Below, in pieces: positions 12,535 to 26,027 of a stretch of DNA of 64,000 nucleotides. The first letter of the stretch is position 1. Each line of letters opens with the position of its first letter. Below the pieces are notes generated by a model. That model was not told the DNA's origin. It ran no database searches and saw nothing but the letters and a program-made list of their open reading frames with translations. The DNA lies in contig NC_079507.1 in the NCBI RefSeq assembly GCF_030052815.1, positions 13,848,141-13,912,140 on the forward strand, read 5' to 3'. Both the position numbers and the translations under genes were made by a program. The stretch comes from Hevea brasiliensis (Eukaryota; Streptophyta; Magnoliopsida; Malpighiales; Euphorbiaceae).

Positions 12535-15500
12535 TGTAACATCCTCCCGGTAGCAACTCCGTACATTCTACTGTTCCGGTGACCGGTGTCGGTCGGGACA
12601 GCTAGAACGTCCGGAAAAATATTTAAACTAAAGTTAAGAACCAAAAATTTACTCAAATATTAATAAGAAAAATTTAGGAAAAATTTTAGAAATAAAATAC
12701 AACCAAGTCAAATGAGCCGGTGCCCAAGCGATGGGTAACCAGAGGTAAGTTTCGGTTCTCGCAACGAGGAGCCCTAGACCCGGGGAAAAATTCATAAAAT
12801 AATTTTTGGGACTCCAGAGAAGGGTCATTGAGGTTCCTATGGCATTAGAATGCCAAGAAAATATTTAGAAAAATTTTACAATCAGTACAGACAATTTTTA
12901 CCCGTTAAGCCAAACGGAGGGCATTTTGGTCATTTCGCCTTCAGAGACGATTTTTGGCCGACTTGTCCAGTTGAGTAAATAATTATTATGACATAAAATA
13001 TGAATAAATATTACTAGAAATTAAATTGAAAATGAGTAGTGAAGAAAAGAAAAGAAAATGAAATAAAAGTCATATTTATGACATGAGCATGATGCAATTA
13101 AAATATTTTCACCCAATCAAATTTTGACACATCATTATAAATTACTTAAACATGAATAAAAGGAGATAAAAATTGGAAAAAGTGGACAGCCATCTTCATC
13201 TTTGGGCTGCAGAAACGTTGAGAGAGAGAGAGAGAAGAAAAAAACTCCATGAAAGCTCTTGTTCAAAGCTTGATTTTCCCTAAGCTCTCCACCCCAAAAC
13301 CCTAAACTTCCTTCACAAAAAATTATCCCTAAACCTTGAGGAAGCATAAGGCAGCAGAAATTTGAGGAAATTTTGAAGTTAGGCAAGTCCAAGTTAGGTC
13401 ACAAGTGAGGTTAGTGCCTATTATGCATACATCTTTCTTTTTCCATGATTAGAGACCTAAAATAAGCAAGAATTTGTGAATAAAATGAATGGAATTTATG
13501 TGTATGTGTACAATGAGTTTTGGAAGCCCTAGGGAGGAACAAGATTAAGTGTTTTTGATGGACTTAGAGTGGACTAAAGATGATGTTTAAGGTATATATA
13601 TATATATATATGTATGATGAATTGGTGTGCTAACTAAGGTAATTGGTGTAATCCTTGAAAATGAGCTAGGGTTTGGGAGTGAAACTTGGATTTAGCTTAT
13701 GAAATTGTGAAAGAAAATTTTAATGGTCAATTAGTGACCATTTGAGGCAAGTTCACCATAATTTGAAGAGATTTAGAGTGATGCAAACTGAATTGGTAGG
13801 ACAAAGAAAGGGTGACTAAAATTTCAGTCCACTTGGACAGCCATAACTTTGGCTGTGTAAGTTCAATTGGTGTTTGGACAATTGGACATGAAACTAGGCT
13901 TATAATGGCACATTTTTGCTGAAGAAACCATGCCCAAAAGACCAAAGCAAGAGGACCAAAATTTGGCCCCAATCCGGATACCACCGCAACGGCACTGCGA
14001 AATGACCAAATGAACGAATCGTTCATTTGGCCATAACTCACTGTAAAATGGTCAAATTGACCTGAAATTTTTACAGCAACAAGATATGATATAGACAAAC
14101 AACGTTCATGAAGAACATCACCCCAAATTATGCCATTAACCCATTCAAATTATTGAACAAAGTTGAGTTATCAAACCTGCAACTCTGCAGATTTACATTT
14201 GAACAGTAATGTTTGGATGGCTATAACTCACTCTAGAAAACTCAGATTTAGGCGATTCTTGAACCGATGGAAACCTAAGGCATGGTAGAACATTTCATAT
14301 GAAGAAAGTTAGACCAAATTATGAACTTAACTTGGTCAAATTACTGACCAAAGTTGGACCAAAATCTGCCAAAACCCAAAATTTCAGCGAGAGCAGACAC
14401 GTGAACAGTAAACTTATTTTGGCCATAACTTGAGCTAAAAAACTCCAAATGGAGTGATTCAAAAAAGGAAATTCAACTAGACAAAATAAGGAACAACTTT
14501 CATGTTTACCATTTCCTCAAATTCCCACTGTAACAGTGCTTAATGGAATAGTAAAGTTAAGCTTCAAAAACCGAAAATTTTGTTTCTCTTGGTTTAAGCC
14601 TAGAAATGGTAATGGTGACTTATTCCAACAAGTTTTAAATGCAAAATGTGGTACATTGAGAGTGTTAAAACCAATGCACCTATTTTCTATGCAAAAGTCA
14701 ACTTTTTGTTGACCAATGAAGTGAATAGTGACATCAAAAGTTGAAATTTACAAATTGAAGAATTTTTAAAGTATCAAATGCCCTAGTATACCTAACAAGA
14801 TTGGTTTGGATAGTTTGGCATGCCAATAGGGTATTGTTTTAGCAGTACTGCAAAAGGCTTTGTACCTGTATTCATGGCTTTATGCCCGTATTCATGGCTT
14901 TTATGCCCGTATGCATAGCTTTTATGCCGGATTATGTGATATCATGGCTTTTTAGCCATACTGACTGCATACATGGTTGACGTTCTGCGTCCCATGGTAT
15001 GACGGCCCGAGGCACCGCGGTGTCGATGCCAACGACCCGTTATCGATCCGATCGTCTAGTATAGGTTACTTGGGCGATTAATTAAAGTATTATTCAATTC
15101 GAGCTAAGTTAAGTTAAGTATAATGAAAATCCAGTACAATTAAATTAAGTATTGAATGAATAAGCAAAAGAGATTAGCAAAAGAAACATAACAAAAATAT
15201 AAATTGCAGAACCGTACAGACTTGAAATACAATACAGATAGAATAAATTATATACCTGCTAGTATTACTGAAAAGTTATAAACTAAGCACTTCCAAAGAG
15301 GAACAAACTAGTATATAAGATCGTTGATACTAGAAATACCATACCAAATTAAATTGATTCTTGAGTATCTGAATTATCATTTATTTCTTTCTTTACTTGT
15401 ATATATTATTTCTGGTTATATTATTGCACCACTAAGCAGAAATGCTTAGCGCGATGGAATTGCTTCCTCGCAGTCTTGAAAGGTAAAACCAGTGGTATCA

Positions 15501-16115
15501 TTGAGATTTTGGAGTCGGATCTGCAGAAGTGTCAGAAGAGTTCAAGATTGTCACCTCTTCAGCAATGCATGTAGATAGGGCTCATTTTATACATGTTATG
15601 TATATTGTTCATTCCTAGCACATTGTAAATTATTTGTATATCTTGTACAAAATAAACTCATGTAATTAACCTATGAATTATGGAAGCTATTCAAAGTAAG
15701 TATTTTAATATGTGAATTGAATTTGAATTATAATGAGATTATACTTGTGAATATTGAGATATTTAAAATCTAATGAGATTTCTGAGAAATCTGGATACTG
15801 CATTGAGATACATTATGTTTGAAAATTTTTGAGACTATTAAGTTTGAGAAATTGAGTATATATTGAAATTGTCTTTGGCAGTTCGGAAGAATCGTTAGTC
15901 AAATTACAGTTGACACTTTGTCGGATTATCGTTAAAATTTTTGAAATTTCCAACTTAGTTAGATTTTGATAAAAGTAAAAATAGCCTAAATCTTCAATAA
16001 AGTTTTTGAATAAATAAATCAAGGACTGTAATGAAATCAGATAAAATAGAGTGCTCCGGCACACTGAGTGGCATAACTTGCTCGGCTACACTGTAGTCGG
16101 GTAAGGGGTGTCACA
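12535..16115 (+). mobile_element. T2 solo LTR inserted in T1-a gag
   Basis: 3581 bp from TGTAACATCC to GGGTGTCACA with a perfect 5-bp TSD TCCAC (12530-12534 and 16116-16120). No internal region is present, so it is a solo LTR, normally the result of recombination between the two LTRs. It holds a 5S-like segment (12707-12751), a (GA)n leader (about 13210), a donor-like GAG/GTTAGTGCC (13410), a (TA)n run near 13594, a 20-bp minisatellite (14855-14965) and the paired hairpins (about 15432-15478). Confidence 0.93.
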
Positions 16116-16821
16116 TCCACTAACTTGGTAAATTCTGTGATTCCCAGGGCAGTGAGCTGGATCTTTATGTTGTCATTTAGTCCCTCTTCAAATCTCTTAC
16201 ACCTTTCAGCTTCATTAGGGACTATCTCCCTTCCGTAGCGGCTTAATCTAACGAATTCCTTCTCATACTCGGCCACTGTCAGCTGTCTCTACCTCAGGTT
16301 AATGAACTCCCTTCTTTTCTCTTCCAGGTATGCACTACCCACATATTTCTTCTTGAATTCTGAGAGAAAGAAGTCCCAAGTTACTATTTCTGGCTGTACT
16401 TCACTAGACACCGTATCCCACCATTCATAAGCATCATCTTGCAACAGAGATATGGCAGCTTCCAAGTTTTGCTGCAAGTGCGGTGGAGTTGTTTTAAAAC
16501 TCTGCACATTACTGTTCAACCGGTTTTAATTTCATGAGAATCACCTTCTCTCTTGCCAAAGAAGTCCACTGCTCCAAATTTTCTTAATCTTTTCAGGTGT
16601 GATTTCTGCTGTGGAGCTGGTGGTGGTGGTGGTGGTGCTGGCATTACTCCAGCCATTTGTCTGAAGAAATCGGCCATTTGCTGGAACATGGCCTGTGGAG
16701 GTTGAGCAGGCTCTGCTTGAGCTGGCGGAGCAGGTTCTCCCATACCCCCAGTCTCAGCTGCTGCAGGTGGAGCATGACTCTCCACTTCCTCCTCAACTGC
16801 TCTCTGAGATGTAGGGTCCAT
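16116..16821 (-). pseudogene. T1-a gag, N-terminal and capsid part
   Basis: Starts MDPTSQRAVEEEVESH at 16821. It has a Pro-rich run (about residues 61-70), then the retrotransposon Gag domain: LLQDDAYEWWDTV, FFLSEFKKKYV, EYEKEFVRLSRYG. A frameshift near 16516 and a stop near 16288 break it. The structural protein forms the virus-like particle in the cytoplasm in active members. An acceptor-like TTTTGAATAG/G at 16825 (minus) precedes the ATG. Confidence 0.88.
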
Positions 16822-16932
16822 ATCCTATTCAAAATAAGAAAGAAAAAACAGATCTGCATTAGTGTCACCTCGACTCTTACAAATGCAATGCATAGTATGG
16901 ACTCAATCTAGGCCCAGAAATGCCTAAACCGT

Positions 16933-16949
16933 GCTCTGATACCACTAAA
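16933..16949 (-). promoter_or_regulatory. T1-a primer-binding site
   Basis: Minus strand TTTAG spacer followed by TGGTATCAGAGC (16944-16933), complementary to the initiator-Met tRNA 3' end, next to the 5' LTR end at 16950. Confidence 0.88.
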
Positions 16950-19900
16950 TGTGACACCCCTTTCCCGTATACAGTATACCCGAGTAAGCAATATCACACG
17001 GTGTACCAGCACACTCTAATATACCTTAATTAATTTTTATTATGCTTTTGAATATAACTTGTGAACTATAAAGTATTTGAGCCATTCATTGAAATTATAA
17101 TATATTTGAGGTTCCGAAAATTCTAAAGAAAATTCGGCAGAGTACCAGCTAAAAATGGAGAAAACAGTTCTTCGGAACCTGTGAAAAACACTTCCAATAA
17201 CCATATTCAATCATCTCAAACTCCAATATCATCACAAATTCAATATTTTTCAATTTCAGTTCTCAATCATCATTTCTCAGGGTACTCATATATAAACAAC
17301 AAATAAATACTCAAATTACTTCCATACATAACCATAAATCTTCATTATTTACATGAACCTCAAAATACATTACATAAGTTCATTTACATATGAGAAAATA
17401 GAAATTTAGTTACAAAATACCAAAATGACACCTAGTGTCCTACCAATGCACTGCAGAAGTTGAGGTGACACGGACACTGTGCAGAACTACAGGATGGACT
17501 CACCCAGTCTGCGGTCTACTGGGCTCACGATCTGTATCTCCAGAACCTACGTGTGGCAAAAGCAACGCGCTAAGCAATAATGCTTAGTGGTGCAACAATA
17601 AAATAAAAGAAATAGCAAGAAAACAAATATGTAGTGAATGTATATGTTTTATTCGTTTTGAATTTGTACATCATTAACTTTGTCCACTTTCATTCATTTG
17701 GTTTCCCAAGTAACCTATACTAAATGACTGGACTGGATAAACAGGTAAACTGGCACTGGGTATCAAGTACCTCGGGCCATCACACCATCGGTCACATATG
17801 TATCTCCCAGTGTGCAACAGAACAGCTAACAAGCTGTATATAATATTAGGCACAAGGCCACATCTCCATACAAGGTCAGAATGGCTAAAAGCCATAAAAT
17901 CACAGAATGGCATATTGCCATGTGCGATCGCTAATCGAACCCTATTGGCATGCCAAACTATCCAAACCAATCTTGTTAGGTATACTAGGGCATTTGATAC
18001 TTTTAAATTCTTCAATTTTTGAATTTCAAGTTTTGGTGTCACTATTCACCTCATTGGTCAACAAAAATGTTGACTTTTGGATAGAAAATGGGTGTATTGG
18101 TTTTAACACCCTCAATGTACCACATTTTACATTTAAAACTTGTTGGAAATGAGCACCCATACCATTTCTAAACTTAAAACCAAGAGGGCAGAATTTTCAG
18201 TTTTTGAAGCCTAACTTTACTGTTCCATTAAGCACTGTTGTAGTGGGAATTTGAGGAAATGGTAAACATGAAAGTTGTTCCTTATTTTATCTAGTTGAAT
18301 TTCCTTTTTTGAATCACTCCATTTGGAGTTTTGTAGCTCCAGATATGGTCCAAAATCACAGCTGGCCAGATTGGAAAAACTGCAGAATTACCAAATCTAC
18401 AGTACCATGAATAGTGACTGTGACTGCTATTTGGGTTAGGTTCTGGTCATAATTTTGGGTAGGTTTCTTCATGAAAGTTGTTTTTCTATGTCTTAACTTG
18501 TTGATGTAAAAATTTCAGGTCAATTGACCATATCTACAGTGAGTTATGGCCAAATGAACAGTTACTATTCATTTGGTCATTTCTGCAGGTGCTGTTGCAG
18601 GGTATCCAGATTGGGGCCAACTTTTGGTCCTCTTGCTTTGGTCTTTTGGGCATGGTTTCTTCAGAAAAAATGTGCCATTATAAGCCTAGTTTCATGTCCA
18701 ATTGGCCAAACACCAATTGGACCTACACAGCCAAAGTTATGGCTGTCTAAGTGGGCTAGAATCACAGCCACCCTTGCTGCTGTCCCTAGGCAGCATACTC
18801 ATTCACTTTGCCATGCTATATTTCAGTCCAAATTATGGTCAACTTACCTAAAATGGTCACTAATTGACCATTAAAATGTTCTCTAACAATTTCCTAAGCC
18901 AAGCCAAATTTTCACTTCTCAAAACCCTAATTCCCATATGAGTTTTCACAACATGCTTTAATTAACTAACTAATCCATTATACTTATATTTACATACTTT
19001 AAACATAATCTCTAGTGTACTCCAAGTCCATCAAAACACTCAATCTTGTTCCTTACTTAGGGGCAGCCGAAATCCATGGGCTACATACACTTAACTTTTG
19101 TTCATTTAAGTCACAAGTTCATGTTGATTTCAAGTCCCTAACATAGAAAATAAGAGTTTTAAATAGATAGGTGCACTAACCTCTTGTAGGCAGATTTTTT
19201 CCAAGCTCAAAACTTCACTTTCTTTCCTTTTCTTGGCTGCCAAATACTTCCCAAGAGGTATAGACAAGTTTTTGGTGAAAGGTGTCTAGGGTTTAAGGTG
19301 AAATAAAGAGGGAAATTGAGCTTTGATTGAAGTTGTCAATGGAGGTTTGGGCATGCAAGGGTTTCAGCTGCACTTGAGGAAAGGGGATGGCTGCTGGCTT
19401 TTTGATGATTTTGGTCTTCATTTATCTCTTTTATTAGTTAATGAATTGGTTATAGCTTTTAAATGACATCATCATGATGTCATAAATAAGCCTTTTTCCT
19501 CATTTTCTTTTCTTTTCTTCACTACTCATTTTCAATTTAATTTCTAGTAATGTTTATTCATATTTTATGTCATATTAATTATTTACTCAACTGGACAAGT
19601 CGGCCAAAAATCACCTCTGAAGGCGAAATGACCAAAATGCCCTCCGTTTGGCTTAACGGGTCAAAATTGTCTGTACCGATTGAAAAATTTTTCTAGGTAT
19701 TTTCTTGGCATTTTAATGCCATAGGAACCTCAGCGACCCTTCTCTGGAGTCTCAAAAATTATTTTATGAATTTTCTCTCGGGTTTAGGGCTCCTAGTTGC
19801 GAGAACCGTAACTTATCTCTGGGTTACCCATTGCTAGGGTACCGGCTCGTTTAACTTTTGTATTTTATTTCTAAAATTTTTACTAAATTTTTCTTATTAA

Positions 19901-20024
19901 TATTTGAGTTAATTATGGTTCCTGACTTTAGTTTAGATATTTTTCTGGACGTTCTAGCTGTCCGGACCGACACCGGTCACCGGAACAGTAGAATGTACGG
20001 AGTTGCTACCGGGAGGGTGTTACA
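16950..20024 (-). repeat. 5' LTR of T1-a
   Basis: 3075-bp LTR on the minus strand from 20024 to 16950. It carries the paired hairpins (about 17566-17592), a donor-like GAG/GTTAGTGC beginning at 19180 and a 5S-like segment at 19810-19858. Donor 19180 to acceptor 16825 would remove 2356 nt, including U5 and the primer-binding site. Confidence 0.92.
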
Positions 20025-21848
20025 TATTATGTTGACCCTTGATGCACTCTAAGTGAGTCAATTCTAATGTTACCAATATGTCATATTTTATAGCCCTTTA
20101 GTATTGGTATATATTACCAAATTTATTTCCAAGTGTATTGAATTTTATTGCAATTTACCAGATTTCGGTGTACTATTTTGACCTAGCCGGATGACCTAGT
20201 TCCCTCGATTTTCCGGTTTCGGTCCAAACTACAAACTTGTATGTCTATGTCTTATTATACGTGGGGCAAAATTTCAGGTCATTCTGAGTTGTATAGACCA
20301 AGATATGGTCAATTTACCAATACTGGACAGAATGCACTAAAATGGTAGGCTTACGTCATTTTTAGGTCACTTTTGGTTCGGCCAGTTTTGGTACCTGAAC
20401 TTGTGCAAGCTATTTGGCTTGGTTCTGGCCATTTCTGGGCTTTGGTGTCTTCATAAGAATTCTATATCTATGTCTAAGATATTCATGGTAAAAATTTGAG
20501 GTCAATTGGACCTGTTTTGAGTGAGTTGTGGTCATGCTAATGACTACTGTTCATATGGTCAAAAATTCTGGCCTGCACTTACCTATTCTGGATTTGGTCA
20601 ATTCTTATGTCACTTTGTGGACAGATTTTAGGTAGGCTTCCTTCATGAAAGTTGGCACATTTTGTGCCTAGTTTCACCTCCAAATGGTCTCATACTAATT
20701 AAAGTCACACATTTAAGGTTCTAAGCTAAAACATACACTGCCCTGCTACACATTCTTCATCACATACCAAATACTATTCTATACTTACCAAGCTAACCCT
20801 TTCATGCCAATTCTGGTTTGTACCATACCATTAACATACTTAACAACACATTTTGGTCATTTTGGTCAGCTTGTAACCATTCTCAATATACACACTATAA
20901 CATAGAATTTTTCCAAAGTCCATTTACACAATTTAACCACATAAACATACCCCATTTACATATCCAATTCCAAACTATTATACACATATACATGCTACCA
21001 CAACAAACACCATAATTCAACAAACCATTCCATGAAATTACACATTTCCAACCACTCTTTAAAATTGTAGATTCACCTCATGGAAAATATCTCCTTCAAA
21101 TTTGCTTTCAAGCTTCCAAAACCAAGTGCACTATCACACATACACTTAGTATACATTATCTAAATTATTTCTATACACATAAACACCTATACCAACATCT
21201 TAAACAACCATTTACAAGTGAAAACAAACAACAAATAGTAAGTTTCCATGGCTGCCGAAATGGTTCAACTTCAATAATTCATCAAACATCAAAAATTCTT
21301 CCATAAATCAACTACCCACAACCTGTAACACCCCGAACCTCCAAGTTATGAATAGTACCATTTTTGGTCCGTGACTAATACTATTCAAAGACACCTTGAG
21401 GACAAAAAATAAATAGAAAATTAATTGAGATAGACACAATAAAAATTCTAGTGAACAAAAAAGCTAAAGACTTATCGGGTATTATAAAAAGAAGGATTAT
21501 GACCCGATGAGGGGCATTTTTGTCAATTCACCTCAAGAGTTGATTTTTGACCAAAATGTCAATTAAATTAAATGAAATTAATGAATTGAATTATGGGGTA
21601 AAAATTGAAGAAAAATTCAAGTAAAAATATATAAGGGAAAATTTATGAAATAAAACTTAAACTTTCATTTCCATTATGATAAAATTAAAATGAAAAACTT
21701 ATGGGCTTTTGATAGTTTAATTTAATTATTTAATTAAAAGGAAAAATTAAGTGCAAATGTAAAAAAAAAAAAGGAATAAAAATTTAAGTTTAATTATCCT
21801 TATGACACAATTAAAATTTATAATTTTAATAAGCTAATTTTGGGGATA

Positions 21849-21876
21849 AATATATGTATATATATATATAAATAAG
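21849..21876 (+). promoter_or_regulatory. TATA-like promoter core of the T4 LTR
   Basis: Alternating TA run ending TATATAAATAAG, the clearest promoter-like block in any LTR here. It lies about 20 bp before a CT-rich leader and about 265 bp before the donor-like GTAAGT. The transcription start is inferred, not seen. Confidence 0.45.
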
Positions 21877-24307
21877 AAGACAAATGTCTTCTTCATTTCT
21901 TTTTTTTTTCATACGATGCCACCACCCTCTCCTCTCTCTTCCTCTCTCTCTCTTTTTCTCTTCTTCTTCCACTTCTTCCCCTCATTGATTTCCCCTCCCA
22001 AGTTTTAATTCCCTTAAATTCCCTTCATAAATTCCATAGCCCACTAAAAGAAAACATCAAAGAGATCTTTGATTGAGAGATTAAAAGCAAGGAGAACAAG
22101 AATTGGAAGAAAAGTAAAGTTGGAAAGAAATCAACAAGAGGTAAGTTTCTTTTCATGTTAGATTAGTTATATAAAATTGAAATGAAGTTAATTTATGATG
22201 AAATTTCATAAGAAAATGAAAGAAAACATGTATGGAACCTAAACTAGGGTTTTGGCCAAATGAGAGAAAAATTAGGGTTTGATGTATTTTTAGTTAAATT
22301 GATGATAAATCTAAGTTAAAGTGAAGTAGTGTGCATGATTGGAAGTAGTAAGATTTCATGGGATTGCATAAATTGAATTATGGAAGATTAGGGTTCATGG
22401 GGAAATTGGGTTTTGGTGCTAGAGAGTGAAGTTGGTGTGTGTAGTGTTAAATTATGATCATTTGAGGTTTATTTAGTTTGAATTGACATTGAGTTGATGA
22501 ATGGAAGTAATGAAATGGTAGGATTAGGGAAAATTACAAACTTTGGTATTTGAAAATTGTGGGATTTGTGTTAGGAAGTGCTATTAATGTGTCAATGCTA
22601 AATTAAAGTCATTTTGGGTGAATTAAATGTGAATTGAGGTTGGTTAATGGAAGTAATTGAAGAAATAAAAAATTGAACTTAGGGCAGAATTTTGCACACT
22701 GATATCAGTGTGTTTGGAAGCCCATAACTTAAGCTACACAACTCCAATTGTTGTGAAACTAATTGGAAACGAAACTTAAGACATAGGGCTAGAATTTTCA
22801 TGAAGATACCTTGCCCCGAAAATGACCTTAAGCTACCCGAAATGAGCCTTGAAATGGGAGATCAAATTCTAGAACCTGTAGAATTATGCACGTGAATAGT
22901 AAAGTTTAAACAGCCATAACTCTCTCTAGAAAACACTATTTTAGGTGATTCTTGAACCGATGTAAACCTAAGATATAGTAGAACATTTCATATGAAGAAT
23001 GTTAGGCCAAATTATGAACTTAACTCAATCAAATTGTGGAACGAATTTGGGTCACCGAATCTACCAAAATCTGGGCACCTAAAATTGACCAAATGAACAG
23101 TAAACTTTGCAAGGCTATAACTCTCTCGAGAAAACCCTGATTTAGGCAATTCTTGAACCGATGGAAACCTAAGAAATAGTAAAACATTTCATATGAAGAA
23201 CATTAGACCAAATTATGGACTTAACTTGATCAAATTGTTGAACGAATTTGGATTGATAAATTTGCCAGAACTAAATCTGCAGCATGAATAGTGACATGAA
23301 CAGTAATCGTGTTTTGGGCATAACTTGAGCTACACAGCTCCGAATTAGGTGATTCAAAAAGAAAAATAAAGTAAAGACCTAAATGAACAATTTTCATGAG
23401 GAACACCTCACCAAATTATGAGGTACAAATTGGGTTCAAAGATTGGGGCACCAAGCTGTCCCAAAACCAAAATATTCTAAAATTTTTAAAGCTAACTTGG
23501 GATGCATTAGACATGCATGTAATGAGTTCTTGATAGCAATTGAGATTGGTATTGAGGTATTCTATTTGTGTATTTTCAGTAGAAAAAGAAGTTGGAACGG
23601 ACAAGGAGAAGTAGGTAACAAGGAAGGAGAATTATTGAAGGTTTTTGCACAACTAACCTTTTTCTTTGTTTTAGCTTCGTAAATTGATTTGAATGAGTTT
23701 ATTTGAATGAGTTTGATTTGAAATGAGTTTATTTTGAATGAGGTATGTTTTTCTCTTGTATTTGAGGAATTTGTGTGTTGCCACCCTTTTTATGGGTTTT
23801 ATGATGATTTGATTATGTTATTGTTTTGCAAACGTGATTATTGATTTAGAAACTCTTGAAAGTTATTTTGAAACCACAGTTAGCATGACAGTCCCTTCGG
23901 AACTCCCTAGTAGTAACGGCTACTTGGGGTTTTATAATTGATATTGATTATGTCTTCCATTAATAATGGTTAGTGGGGTAAGACTACATGAGTACTCATT
24001 AGCTAGCTAGCCCTTCCCTCATTAATAACGGTTAGTGAGGTTGAGATTGCTTTGTCATGGTATACAACACGGCACTGATCGTGAAATTTTGTGTCATGGC
24101 CTGAACTGTGTGTTGTTGTTGGCAACACTAATGCTTTGTGAATTGTGATTTATGAAGTATGATTTCTCATTTGAAATGTTATTCCAATAAATGGCTCTTA
24201 TGAACTTATAACTATTATGAAGTTTTCATGCTTAAAAAAAATGTGATTTATTATTCTTTGACAAATTATGTTTTACCTTAAGTTTTAAAGTTATTAGTTG
24301 TGCACCA

Positions 24308-24347
24308 CTGAGTGATATACTCAGCGATAGCTTCTTTATGCTGTCGC
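24308..24347 (+). other. Tandem RNA hairpins, T4 version
   Basis: Stem 1 CTGAGT (24308-24313) pairs with ACTCAG (24319-24324). Stem 2 GCGATAGC (24324-24331) pairs with GCTGTCGC (24340-24347) with one G-U. Compared with T1 and T2, stem positions change on both sides so that pairing is kept. They are preceded by the invariant TGCACCACT. Confidence 0.65.
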
Positions 24348-25727
24348 TTTTAAGGGAAAGGAGAAGGCTGTCAAGTGAGAGGCTTGGAAGCAGCATTTTG
24401 GTATTGTTTGTGGGTATATATTGTAGTTATACCCCTATAATTTCCTTTTGATGTATTTTGCACCTATTTGCATGGATGTACAGACATTGAGCAGTTTGTA
24501 TTTAAAAGCATTGCATTGCTATCACATTTTGAGTTTGTAACTATTTTGTATTTTACTTTAAAACTTATGAAAATGTAACTTTTGCAATATTTAGTCTATC
24601 ATTATTTCCAATGAATGTTTACATGGAATTTTAACTATTCTCATACAGTTTTCCACAAAAGAATTGATAAGATAAAAAGCTATGGTTTGTTTTAAAATCC
24701 TTTGTAGCATAACTAATGGGTTATCGGTAGGTGGAGTTCGGTGATTCATTAGGTATGCTACGGGAACATGTCATGCCTTACAAGGGATAAGGTGTGACAC
24801 AACCTTGGTTACACTTTTAATGAAACAATAATTGAAAACACCCACTTACCTCTTTTGGACTTCTTCAAAACCTCACCAAAACTTATCTTTCTTGCTCCCT
24901 TATTGCTGCCTAAGGTGTGTAGACAAGGTTTAGTGAAGAAACCTAATGGAAAATGTGACTTGATCAAGGTTGCATGGAGCTCCTTCCATGGCCACCAATG
25001 GTGGTTTGAAATGGAGCTTGAATTCGGCAAGGAGAGAGCTTGAGGAAGAAAGACTGTTGCAGAATATTAGTGAGACAAATTCTGGTTTTTTAATGCTTTA
25101 GATATCCCATAGTGGTCCACTAAGTGATTAAAGAATTTAAGTTAATGTTAAACTTCCATTTATTCCACATTATACCCATAATTTTTCTTATTTATACAAC
25201 ACATAATATTTCATTTTTTCATGGCATTTTCAAACTTTATTACCATTTATTTTTAATGGACATTTAGGTCAAAAGGTAACTCGGGGTGTCAATTGACTAC
25301 AATGCCCCTATTCAGGTTGAATTCTCGATTTTTCGGTAACACCGAGTTTCGTCATTTTCTCGATTTCTCATTTTTCTTTGTACTAATTAATTAATTTTTC
25401 TTTAATGTTTCTAATGATATTTATACCTCAATAAGTCTTTAATTATGTCTCAAAACTAAATTACGAGGTTCCCTACGATCCTGGGTGGCTATTGCTGCCA
25501 GTAACTTCTCCGTCATGTCACCACCATTTGCAGTGCGGGCTCATTTAACTTAGTTTCATTTCATTGCTATTATTTTTCCTTTATTTTTCTTGTATTTTCT
25601 TTTCTTGTATTTCATTGTTTTATGTCTCCTCACTAACAATTAAATGTAGTTCTAGGCATCCTAGCTGTCCGGACCGACACTGGTCATCGGAACAGTAGAA
25701 TACACTACCGAACATAAGGGTGTTACA

Positions 25728-26027
25728 TACCTGACCACAAAACCATATGCAGATTTGGAATTTTGAGGTATTTAAACATAGAGAGATAGGAAAACAATAG
25801 CATATAAGATTGAATGGTTCGGAGATCCAATATCAATCCGAACACATCGGATAAAGACAAAGAGATCAGAAAACAATCTAACTTGAATGTAAGATCGAGT
25901 TATTACGAAGACAAGCCATTGCTGAGTTCAGAAAAGTGACCTGTGATCAGGTCATCGGTTGAGAATGGATAACGTAATGAAATTTCAATTTTAAAAGAAC
26001 ATTGCATTTGAGGGTCGACTAAAATAT
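25728..26027. other. Unassigned single-copy-looking DNA
   Basis: About 300 bp between the T3 5' LTR and the rearranged T2 element. No frame, repeat or LTR similarity was seen. Its last five bases, AATAT, are the left TSD of the next element. Confidence 0.5.

Larger units (their letters stand above)
5453..20024 (-). mobile_element. Full-length Tekay/Del-type Ty3-gypsy element T1-a
   Basis: Minus-strand element with two LTRs of about 3.07 kb (5453-8516 and 16950-20024), primer-binding site, gag, protease, reverse transcriptase, RNase H, integrase with a C-terminal chromodomain-like segment, and polypurine tract. The TSD is TATAA at 5448-5452 and TATTA at 20025-20029 (one substitution). The empty site is recognisable as T3 LTR sequence. 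A T2 solo LTR (12535-16115) sits in its gag. Stop codons and frameshifts in gag, protease-RT and integrase mean this copy cannot move by itself. Confidence 0.93.
21324..24799 (+). mobile_element. T4 solo LTR
   Basis: 3476 bp from TGTAACACCCCG to GGTGTGACA with a perfect TSD CAACC (21319-21323 and 24800-24804), inserted in the T3 5' LTR. A TATA-like block at 21849-21876 is followed by a CT-rich leader (21895-21975) and a donor-like AAGAG/GTAAGTTTC at 22141. The paired hairpins are at 24308-24347. The final 90 bp resembles the T3 U5 end, so T4 is a distant relative of T3. The frames at 23416-23682 have no recognisable homology. No 5S-like segment was seen. Confidence 0.9.
4042..25727 (-). mobile_element. 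T3 element 5' LTR, split by two nested insertions
   Basis: One LTR in three pieces: 4042-5452, 20025-21323 and 24800-25727. With the insertions and duplicated target sites removed it is about 3.6 kb. It starts TGTCACACTT (reverse of the U5 end) beside the primer-binding site and ends GGGTGTTACA at 25727. The gaps are a full-length T1 element (TSD TATAA/TATTA) and a T4 solo LTR (TSD CAACC). The paired hairpins lie at about 4646-4696 and a donor-like site at 24849 (minus). Flank after the LTR: TACCT; the matching copy lies outside the window. Confidence 0.85.

Noticed and set aside
13135..13392. 85-codon frame repeated at 13135, 26630 and 31461 (MDLPNFKISSNF)
   Set aside because: It lies across the transcribed leader and donor-like site of T2 LTRs on the antisense strand. 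Conservation is explained by LTR identity.
14855..14965. CRISPR-like array
   Set aside because: Units are contiguous without unique spacers, and the sequence is plant LTR DNA; it is a minisatellite.
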